Positions 12,820-22,186 of a stretch of DNA of 64,000 nucleotides are shown here, one piece after another (positions within the stretch are counted from its first letter, which is position 1; the number at the start of each line of letters is the position of its first letter). The notes below the pieces were generated by a model. The model was not told where the DNA came from, did not search any database, and saw nothing but the letters and a program-made list of their open reading frames with translations. The stretch covers positions 806,001 to 870,000 of the forward strand of contig RCTD01000006.1 in the NCBI GenBank assembly GCA_014898415.1, read 5' to 3'. The translations under genes were made by a program, and so were the position numbers. Origin of the DNA: Stromatinia cepivora (lineage: Eukaryota; Ascomycota; Leotiomycetes; Helotiales; Sclerotiniaceae).

Positions 12820-12852
12820 TGGCGACCCGGTGATATTGGCGACCCGGTGATA
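12820..12852. repeat. Two tandem copies of a GC-rich 17-bp unit
   Basis: TGGCGACCCGGTGATA occurs at 12820-12835 and again at 12837-12852, a 17-bp period. It is GC-rich within an AT-rich surround, which makes it stand out. The function is unknown. Confidence 0.8.
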
Positions 12853-14590
12853 AACCATGTTACATCTTAATTTAACGAAACTTATATAATAAAGAATCAG
12901 ATTATTCATCAGACAGAGAAGAAAGCCTAGCCGATCTTCTCAATTTGCCAAGGGAAAGGAAATAAGACATTATTATATCTCATGTGAAGTTCTTGTTGTA
13001 ATGCTACACTGATGATGTAGATCTTTGCGAGTAATTAGTTTTATGAATTCCTTATAAAGTAGATGGAGATCTAGAGTGTATTTATTACTTCTTGTTTCAA
13101 TATTGAGATTTGGGATTTGGGATTTAGGGTTGATTTATTATGATATGAGTGCATGAAATAAGACTAAGATTATCATACTTCCATTTTATAAATTACACGG
13201 AGAGTCAGTCACCCCCCATCTCTATTCCAAAACATCCTCCAGAGATTATTTAAAGATTGACTTCTTCTGAATAGGCCACGACACAATCAAATAATTCTAA
13301 CACGAGGCCTGAATAATTAAGGATTAAGAGTTGTTCAGGGCTACGAAATCTACGAAATACTACTTATACGTATCTATTTGTACCTAGCCGAATTTGGTAT
13401 CTGTTGTCATCTCATTCGGATTTCCAATGATATTCTAGTTGTCGTTTTGGTTCTTAATTATCACTATCTTCCAACTTCATCTGATGGGTACGGAAGAGTT
13501 ATTAATTCTCCTCCTAAATTTCAAACTCCCGCCAACAAACCCATAAATTTTCGAATGTCTTCATACAACCCATATCCTTTTCGAAGCCCCACAGTCTTAC
13601 CCGCTCCCTCAATTGCAGACATCATCGTCTCCCGTATTCCATTACTTCCAGGATTTGTTGACTGGTGGCTTGATATTTATGTTTCTTTGGTATGTATGAC
13701 CTTCTGTTATGGAGCTGGAGATTTGTGTGTATTTACTAAATCGGAGAGAGGAGGAGAAGGGGTAGGCTGTGTACTTGCGTTATTGTTTCAGTGGTGAGGC
13801 ATAACATTTTGATTGAAGATGCTCTGTTCCATACTTATTTACATATATATTCACTATCCTGCTGCTGATGCTCTTTTTTAACGATTTATACTAGCCAATA
13901 GGGTATTCAGCAAACAGATTTATAATGTTTGACTTTCATCGGGATATTGTGCTCGCGAGTAGCAGTTCATTTTCATCACAGTCTATATAGCGGGATGGAT
14001 AAATGAACGAATTTTTCATCACAAAGCGCAGTAGTGAATCCTCAGTAAGAACCAGGAAAACCATTCTTGCGGTTACACAAAGCTCGACTGATACCCAAAC
14101 CAGGCTCGGAGGCATGCAAATTGATCGCAGTGGTGAGGTAAGTCGTGGTTTGGTTCTAGGAACGATAATATGGCAATAATGCGCAAAAGAGGATTGTATT
14201 CCAAATTTGGGAAGCTCGGCCGGATATACTCACGTTCTGATTAGTTATTTGGTCATCACCTACATCTCATGTGATACCGGAGACAGTAATGCTTTTGAAA
14301 TGACAGCAATGTGGTATTGTATTTTCCTTGTCAACTATTCCGCTCTTCATTGTTGTTTGAACGAATGCTTAAAGTAAGGAATAGAGGAATATAAGAACGA
14401 GGAAAATATTAGATGAGATGATAAACTAGCCTATGTGCATTTTAGTTGAAGAGATAGATTTATTCACGAGAAAAAGACATATTCGCATTGATATTACATC
14501 AAGTTAGTTGCAAGATCAATAAAAAAGATTAGGTCTGTAAGTTGGAATTATTATACTTTCACTGTTTTAGTGCCAGAGTTTTACCATTAC
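12853..14590. other. Transition zone, no confident gene
   Basis: Base composition returns to that of the gene-rich part. An open stretch of 139 codons at 13378-13797 (+) shows no family features. The opposite strand there carries a short open frame (about 13640-13530) ending RKGYGLYEDIRKFMGLLAGV that looks protein-like but has no convincing exons around it. I see nothing assignable. Confidence 0.4.
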
Positions 14591-14707
14591 CATTCGAATC
14601 ATCCCGGGGTCAACAACTTTTTCTCCTATAAAAGCGACGCTTGTCCTCATATCTCTCGATCCAAGATCCACCTCATCACGAATGTCTAACACGATATTTC
14701 TTCCGCA

Positions 14708-15110
14708 TCACCCTTGATCCTGTACCCTCCAACACCAGATTGGTAGATCTACCAAAATTACTCCATGATTCTCCACCCACTTAACCATTCCCATCTCCAA
14801 ATCAGTAACTTCCGCAATCACCTCCTTCACACAATCCTTCCCCTCTCTTAACAGATCAGCCACCAAGTATACACCCCTCCAGCAACCCACCTATTTTTAG
14901 ATCAAAACAACTAAATTTATTGATTAAACCAGCACAAGTTTCGGAAACAAAAGCTGAGAGATAGAAAGAAAAGAGGGAGCCCTTAGAGCGGGGTATACAT
15001 GATATATGGAAGGGAAAATTGATGGAGTATTTGTAGCCTTTGCTTGTGTTGTGTTGAGGGGCTTGGGATTGGGTGCTAATGCTGGGAGTGGATATGTAGG
15101 TGTTTGGCAA
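14708..15110 (-). pseudogene. Possible small or decayed minus-strand gene
   Basis: On the minus strand a 60-codon open frame (14890-14708) reads VADLLREGKDCVKEVIAEV, then VKWVENHGVILVDLP, which has the alternating hydrophobic/charged texture of a folded protein. It is preceded by a plausible acceptor (AAAATAG at about 14895) and an overlapping upstream frame (15110-14856). No family is recognised and the frame changes near 14730. It could be a fragment of a lost gene or a short orphan gene. Confidence 0.25.
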
Positions 15111-15783
15111 AATAGGTTTTGCGATAGTTTGAGGAAGGAGTAAAGAGATGATGAGGGTAATGAGTGTGGTGGGGAGTGGTAGGAAGTAAATATTTCATCT
15201 TAATTTGGAAATTAATGATAATGTAAGAGAAGGTTAGAACTGCAAAAGTCTCTGGTGAAATCTTCGGATAAGGAGAAAATGAGTGAAAGTCGTATATTCC
15301 GACAATATGGCTAAATCAACTTAATTATACAAAAGCGGGCCTGAACAAACATGCCAAGTTCAAACACTCGTACGGAAAGGGCGTACGAGAAGGAATATTA
15401 TCGGCGCATCCGTCTAAACACAAGGAGAATGAAGCGCTCATACGGAGAGTTATTTTAATAATTCTAAGGTCAAGCGGTGGATACGCCTTAAATGTAGTTG
15501 ATTGCTAACCCCGCTGTGTGAGCTTGCTTCGCCACACTTGTCACCTGGATACACACAATATGCAATCAAATCCTGATAAAGAGAACAAGCGGCAGCGATG
15601 GGACTTCACTTGAACACAACCATCACGAGTGGCCCCACAGCCAGAGGATTGTTGATCTGAGATCCGACTTCTAGAAATAACCTCGAGATATTTCCAAGGT
15701 TGAGTTTGAGGTATGATGATGTTGGTTAAAATGTTCCTACTTTAACCGTAGAGCGATCGTATGATTGTAAAAGCGAGGTCATT

Positions 15784-16312
15784 TAGGCTGCGCAAAAATT
15801 ATCTGTACCCATGGGTTATCCGCGGATAATCCGCCCCATGGGTACTCATCAGAAGTTCTACCCGCTCCATAGATTACCCATCCAGATTTAAAATTACCCA
15901 TCCCATCATAGATAATCTATGGATTATCTGTAGATAACCTATCTACCTATAAATAAATGGATTATCCGTAGATAACCCACGGATATACAGATAATTTGCA
16001 AATAATCTATAGGTATATAGATTATTTATAGATTATCCATTTTTCGTTTAAATTTGAAGCTATTCTTAGATCATTTTATAGCCCAAAAATGATCCAAGCT
16101 TAGATTTATACTAATTTTTATACTAATCATAAAATTATATTAGTTTTATAAAATATTATACAATATACAGATAGGTGAATACCTGTGGATAATCTGTATC
16201 TGCTCCGTGGGTTACCCATCCAGATTTTGAATTACCCGCCCCGCCCAATAGGTACCCACGGATTATCTGTCAAGGCCATTATCCGCCCTGCGGGTACCCG
16301 TTGCGCAGCCTA
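15784..16312. mobile_element. hAT-like MITE (529 bp) with 8-bp target duplication
   Basis: Perfect 12-bp terminal inverted repeats, TAGGCTGCGCAA at the left and TTGCGCAGCCTA at the right, are flanked on both sides by AGGTCATT (15776-15783 and 16313-16320). An 8-bp target duplication with short TIRs beginning TAGG is typical of hAT-superfamily transposons. The interior has no ORF and is built of diverged, partly inverted repeats of GGTACCCATGG-like and ATTATCCGTAGATAA-like motifs. It is therefore non-autonomous. The intact duplication and matching TIRs suggest a fairly recent insertion. Confidence 0.9.
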
Positions 16313-16736
16313 AGGTCATTTAAGCGCCACTACTTTTCCTTGTGAACTTCGTTGGCTTTATCGGTACTAGATTTCTTGACGAAACGGGAAGATCGAACTA
16401 ATAGAATATAGGACAAAATGCGACAACTACGAGCAGCAGGGGACCTGGAGACGAGTTTGCTGCCGGTTGGGCGGGGTTATGTACCGATAATGCGTCGTGC
16501 TTATTTATTCGAAAGCCACTCATTAGATAAGAATTCTCCCCATATGTTCTTTGCATTCATTTCTGCATCTTCCCTTTCCCCCTTTCGATGTTGCTTGAAC
16601 CTTTGGATTGCAACGGTCGCCCTTGTTTTACCAACTTTAATCCCGGATAGTGTCCGGAGATCAGTAAATCTTGGAATGAGCGTAAGAACACTAGGATCTA
16701 AATATTCAGCCGTGACTCTATGAAATCGTGAAATGT

Positions 16737-17498
16737 TCATTTATCATCAAACTCCGCCTCACTATACCCCAACTTTTGCATTTGTTCCCTAAAGAGAGCT
16801 GCCTCCTGGTTCATCTCCTCCATACTACGCCCACCGAAGATTAATTAGTAAGCCATTTTGAGACATTCAGATCCATCCCCAAAGAAAACCCCATGAGGAT
16901 GGACATTTTGGGTCAAAATCAAAACTCACCTCCTTGGCATTCTATCTTCATCATCCACCTTCGGGAATTTCCCCATTTGCACTGGTCTCTTCCCCAATTC
17001 CACAGCCTTATCCCATAATGCCCCACCAATATTTCCTTCCTCCCCTTGCAGCTTGTCATATATACCATCTCCAATCACTGTACTTTCCTTTGTTCTCGGT
17101 ATGACATGACAGTGAAAATGTGGTACCGTTTGCCCGCTTTCCGGTCCGTCTTGAATAGCGATATTGAAAGATCCTTCCTTGAGGTTTCCACCGGGAAAAT
17201 AATGGGACGCGAGCATCTTTTGTACTTTTTGAGTAGTAGAAAAGATATCGCTGAGTTCAAGAGGTGAAAGATCGGTCATGCGCGGGTGCTGGGTGTAAGG
17301 GATGACGAGCACGTGGCCAGGGAGAATGGGCTTGATATTTACGAGACAGTAGCAATGGGTAGATTTGTGGAAGATCTGGAATGACAGTTAGGGAATCTAG
17401 AGCCCCATATTTGGGTCTATTCGTATGAGACTTACCTGATCTGTGACTTCGAATTTCCCAAAACGGATGGGCTTTTTTGAGGGAGTGTTAAAAGTCAT
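16737..17498 (-). CDS. HNT2: HIT-family dinucleoside polyphosphate hydrolase (Fhit type)
   Basis: Three exons: 17498-17436, 17375-16930, 16824-16737 (63+446+88 nt), giving 198 aa. The introns are 60 nt (GTAAGT..CAG) and 105 nt (GTGAGT..TAG); the last exon adds a charged tail ending EAEFDDK. The protein has the histidine triad HFHCHVIP (His107, 109, 111), a Gln (about 96) in the position of the Fhit active-site Gln, and the N-terminal block PILPGHVLVIPY. Fhit-type enzymes cleave ApppA-like dinucleoside polyphosphates to AMP and a nucleotide; the length is somewhat above human FHIT. The nearest neighbour is a divergently oriented GST about 1 kb away. The symbol follows the yeast orthologue (S. 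pombe aph1). Confidence 0.9.
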
Positions 17499-18134
17499 GG
17501 TGCGATATTGGGGATTGCGGAATGGAAACACTTGGAGTCGAAGTTGACGGGATCCTTGTCTTACTATCATATCCCAAATATTACAGAGTTGAATATCAGA
17601 GAGTCTTTCTGTTGATCTGATTTGTGTAATGGTTTTGTCTTGAAAAGGGAAGGAGAACCCTCCGTTTGGTGTGGCACTTCTTGCTTAGTCATCATGCACG
17701 CTGCAGATCTGATCTTTTGCAAGATTCTTTTGTTCTTCACAACATTAGCATCAACATCAATATAAATACCAAGTTGGAAGGTATTGATACATTTAGCAAG
17801 TGCTTTTCAAAATCATTCAATCTTTCCGTCGCAATTCAGGACTGTAGTTGGTTATTTTTACACACAACTTAAAGCAGTAAAGTTTCGTACGGAAAGCCTT
17901 GAACAGTGTGAACTTACTGCATCAAAAGACGGACTTGCGGGGATTCTATACTTTCCCGCAGCCATCATCATCCATTTATTCTGAAAACTGTCATGCATAT
18001 ATCCCTTCCCAAGGATCCACACCGTCCTCCGGCCTTCTTTTTCCAGAGAAAAATGACCCACTTGCGTCAATGTGCTTACGATGAGTTTACTAAGGATTTA
18101 TAATGCTCACCAGCTGTCTGCGGGCTAAAACCAT

Positions 18135-18255
18135 CAGAAAGTATAAAACTCCGAACGCTAAATCGGTGTTAAGAAAGGAAGGGAAACCTTGGAAATGGGG
18201 TAGTTTGACCAATAAGAACAGTTACTCCCTAGCGTTCGGAGTTTTATACTTTCTG
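18135..18255. repeat. Perfect 26-bp inverted repeat, 69-nt spacer
   Basis: The left arm 18135-18160 (starting CAGAAAGTATAAAAC) is the exact reverse complement of 18230-18255. The 121-bp unit lies about 235 bp upstream of the GST start codon, between the divergent HIT and GST genes. I see no clear target duplication. It could be a very short MITE or a regulatory or RNA hairpin. Confidence 0.85.
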
Positions 18256-18489
18256 GCAGCACGAGTTATGTGTGTGATCAGTCAACGGCAATTCTTCGGG
18301 TTGTCACTACTCTTTGTCCGAGCTCAACGCTACTAGAAGGAGCTAGTCGCCATATGAGATCATATTCACTCGACGGCATTGATACTGGTATATAGGCATG
18401 GAAAGCTTATCCTGTTTTTCTCTTGCAAAAACATATCCGCCTTAACTCATTCGCATATCACATACCAAACACAAACCCAATTCAGCAAC

Positions 18490-19463
18490 ATGAGCCAACC
18501 AATTACTCTTTATGGCCACAGTAAGTCAACGCCAGTGGGACGTAAATACTAGGAAGGATACTGACAGAAGGATAGGGGGAGGGCCAAACCCATGGAAGGT
18601 GGCCATTATTCTCGAAGAGCTCAAGGTTCCATATATCAATAAGTTTATGGGTTCGTGCCTGTTTCATTCTTTCTCACCCAAGCCTCGTTCAGAGTTCAGG
18701 GGGCTGTCGTTCTGATTGAGATGCTTCAAAGTTGAAGCGTTGTCAATCTTTTGAGCATGGTTTAAACATCCAGAGCGCGTGTAACATTCTGGACAAAGTC
18801 AATATATCAAATGGACTCAGTGTACAAGAGAAATTTAAGAAACAAAAACCTCATTTTCGGACTACCATGCCGAACTCGTGAAAACCCACTAACACCACCC
18901 ACCCAGAAATTACCGACCTCAAAAAAGAGCCCTTCGAAAAAATCAACCCCAACGGCCGCGTCCCCGCCATCAACGACCCAAACACCGACATCACACTCTG
19001 GGAATCCGGCGCTATAATCGAGTATCTAGTCGACACCTACGACCATACCGCCGCACTAACCTATACCTCCTCCCCAGAGCGCTACCAAGTAAAACAATGG
19101 CTGCACTTCCAAATGTCCGGCCAAGGACCCTATTACGGCCAAGCCGCCTGGTTTACCAAGTTCCACGGTGAGAAAGTAGATAGTGTCATTGAGCGATATT
19201 TCGAGCAGATCAAGAGAGTGCTGTATGTTTTGGATAAGCATTTGAATGGGAGGGAATGGTTGGTGGGTGATAAGTGCACGTTTGCGGATTTGTCGTTTGT
19301 TCCGTGGGATATGGGTATCCCGTGGATTTTTGGGGATCGAGTGGGAGAATTGGAGATTGAGAAGAATTATCCGCATTATTTTGCCTGGAATAAGAGATTG
19401 ATGGAGAGACCTTCTGTGCAGAAGATTGTTAAAGATAAGGCGGCTGCTACGAGTGGACATTAA
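18490..19463 (+). CDS. Glutathione S-transferase, Ure2p-like class
   Basis: Exons 18490-18520, 18576-18650 and 18907-19463 (31+75+557 nt) encode 220 aa. Intron 1 is 55 nt (GTAAGT..TAG); intron 2 is long at 256 nt with a weak donor GTTCGT and acceptor CACCCAG, but splicing restores the frame as INKFMEITDLKKEPF. The thioredoxin-like N-terminal domain has GGPNPWKVAIILEEL and the glutathione-contact block NGRVPAI..LWESGAIIEYL. The helical C-terminal domain has WLVGDKCTFADLSFVPW, the GST N-capping motif. Such enzymes conjugate or reduce electrophiles with glutathione in the cytosol. A TATA-like TATATAGG lies near 18391, about 100 bp upstream. The exact class (Ure2p-like versus GTT2-like) is uncertain. 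Confidence 0.9.
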
Positions 19464-20166
19464 GATAGTAAGAGGGATAGGGGCTTTTTGCTAGTCTGGC
19501 AATACATTAATGAAATGAATCTGTGTATTCAAAACGGACCAGAAATTTCAAATACGTGGAACGTTCAATACACATTGGAAAGTTGGAACGTAAATTAGGT
19601 ACTCATGTTACAATGTCAATGGTCCTTGTTCAAACCTTTATGATTTCTGGGCATTTTTCCATTCTCTTCATATCCAATCACAACATAAATGATCAACATC
19701 AATGATTGAATACCCAGGTGAACTAAGTATTCAGAAGTGTATGCGAAGGCATTCCGCTTCCCTAGCTTGAGAATTCCTCAAAAAAGTCGGTTGTTCTATG
19801 GCTGAGGACTTCCCGTCCACCTATCACTCAAATATTATCATTTCATAACGAGTAAAACTTGTGGTGCTGCAATCATATTCTAATAAGCTAAAATAAATCA
19901 TAACAGTCCCAATGCCATTCATAACCTTGCAAATCATCCAATTAAAACCATCCTCGGTCTGAAGGAAACGAGTCGTAAAGAAAACTAGTGAAAAAAGAAC
20001 CAATAAAAAGCCCTTCTTCGCAGCTCCTCGTGCGAATGCAAGAGGAGGTAAACGAATGTCGTGGTGATGCGCATTATCCAAAATCGGATATGGACATTTG
20101 CCAACTTCTATATTATGATGAGGCTCTTATCCGTGAATCTTGAAAACAGAATACTCCGCGCTACTT
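19464..20166. other. Intergenic, convergent 3' ends of GST and SVF1
   Basis: About 700 bp between converging genes. No credible ORF or repeat is seen. Confidence 0.6.
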
Positions 20167-21504
20167 CTACAAAATGAAGGTTGATTCGCCGAAGAGTGTT
20201 CCTTGCTCCTCTACAGCTGTCTCGCCATCCTTGATTTTGAGAACAAGGGAATCTGTTGGAGGGATAGCCCACTAGAAAGATGTTAGAGTCGACAAATTTA
20301 AGCCAGTTGCTTAGAAACGAAGAGTGAGAGCAGTGGAATAGTTTACCTGATAACAGAAGGGTCTAGTTCCGACAACTCCTCCAACGACCGATTTGATAAA
20401 ACTGGGGATATGGGATAGAATATCAACTCTGTCTGTTCTTTCCCCAAGTGGCCCGCTCAAAATTGCAGTAAACTCGTCAGACTTGCTCTTGCCATCCCAT
20501 TTATACTCCACTGAGATGGGTTCGGGCCAAAGAGTCTCTGGGTCTTCCTTCGACTCAATATGCTTGACAGTGTTGGTAGCACCGGCGTATACGATCTCGC
20601 CATCCTTTACGATACCTCCAACATTCACAGAGGTGTGACCATAGGAGGCCGGGGTTGTGAATTCCATCATGATGGTGGAGTAGGTAGGTGTTTGAAAAGT
20701 CACAAAATTCCATTTTGCTGCAGCGTGGTGGGGCTTCATGCCTTGGATGGCGTGGATGAAAATACCGCGTCCTTTGAAGTCATAGTTCTTCTCGGGTGTG
20801 GTGATTGTACCGGTGACAGTGCATCGAGGCCAGAAACGATGTCTCATCTCCCCCCAGGGTGCGGCGGGGTCAGTACCGTAATAGGTGGTTCCGTTCTCTC
20901 CCACCTGGAAGCCAGGAGCTGCGCGCTTGAATACAAGGTTGACAAGCCCAGACTCATTACGAGCGGCTTTAATAGTGTACTCGTCACCAGCTTCGTTCAG
21001 AGCGATTGAAAGGCCGTCGGCGTAGAACGAAACCATTTCTTCGTCAAAGCCATAGTTTTCGAGTGCATCAGAAAGCCAAAGATGGTCAGATTGTTTGGGG
21101 CCTTTGTGATTAAATACTTTGACATTGAGCTGACAAGTTGTTCGAAGTCCGCTGTATCCGGTGTCAGTGCAATGTTACTTAGATGCATGATTCATCTCAT
21201 AAGTGCATGGATCAGACGTACGCCACATTGTTGTAAATCATCTGAACAGATGCAACTTTACCCTCATCTGAGATCATATAGAAGGTCTGAGTCTCTACAT
21301 TTGTACTCTCCTGAGCCTTCCATTTCAAATCGTTCTTCGTCAACTCGGTGTATGGAGTTTTCTCAGCCTGAGCTGTCACCGTTCGAATGCCTGCAGAACC
21401 ATACTCGGGCTCCTCAGTTCCTACGACATTTGCGAGTCTGTTAATTTTAGCTTGTGCTTTTAACAATATTAGGGAGAGGCACACGTCTGTTTAAACCAAT
21501 TCAT
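20167..21504 (-). CDS. SVF1: Survival factor 1 (Svf1-like, lipocalin-fold stress protein)
   Basis: Four exons, 21504-21485, 21437-21222, 21151-20347 and 20271-20167 (20+216+805+105 nt), give 381 aa. The first exon codes only MNWFKQ plus two bases; its 47-nt intron and the phase-2 joins keep the frame throughout. Diagnostic blocks are VVGTEEPEYG near the N-terminus, YTELTKNDLKWKAQESTNVE, HRFWPRCTVTGTI, FIHAIQGMKPHHAAAKWNF, and the terminus GESTFIL. In yeast Svf1 is needed for survival of oxidative and cold stress and has been linked to sphingolipid (ceramide) transfer, working peripherally at membranes. Length matches the filamentous-fungal form, shorter than the yeast protein. Confidence 0.93.
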
Positions 21505-21744
21505 CGTGTTTTAGATTGTCAAGGATCTCTTTTTTGATTGTGTTTAGGATGTTTTAATTAAGAGGAAATCCTTCTCCGAGGTTCATGGTGACACATGATA
21601 TGTAGCTACCTCGTTTTCCAGGCAAATATTATTTCCATAAACGGCCAGCTCGATAGTCCCACACCGCCTTCTAAAAAGAGATCCTTGACGGTCAACAACT
21701 TCAGCTTGGAAAGAACCTCAGGGGAAGAAAGAAAGACCACACCT

Positions 21745-22135
21745 AGAAAACATTCATCTTCATTACTACCGATATCTATATAAAGTACAATCACAGCTAT
21801 AACTAACCCCGAGATTGTAATGCTCAAGGCAAACAGACGATCGATCAGCCCGACGTTTGAAAGAACATAAAAGAAAGAAGCACCATGCTCGGAGAACATT
21901 CATAATCACTACTACCGTTACCTATGTAAAGCCTACATGTAAGTATAGCTAACTCTGAGAAGGCATTGCCCAAAACAAACAGACAATCCTACTTATTGAA
22001 AGAACAGCAAAGAAGGGACATCATACTTAGAGAATATTCATATTCATATTCATTACTACCGGTACCTATGCAAGTCTACATATATGACCAATTCAAAGAA
22101 CGGGATGCTCAAAACAAAATGACAATCGTTCAACT
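21745..22135. repeat. Three degenerate tandem units of about 140-150 bp
   Basis: Units begin at 21745, 21893 and 22031 with AGAA(A)ACATTCAT/AGAATATTCAT, each followed by CATTACTACCG-type and CTCAAGGCAAACAGAC-type blocks. The copies have diverged by substitution and small indels. They lie upstream of SVF1 and downstream of the 721-aa gene. There is no coding potential. Confidence 0.75.
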
Positions 22136-22186
22136 TTCCATTTATACACCCAAAATATCTCTCCGACTACCTATCCAATTCAACAT

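Noticed and set aside
13378..13797. 139-codon plus-strand ORF
   Set aside because: No recognisable domain, no splice-linked extension, and atypical composition; treated as chance.
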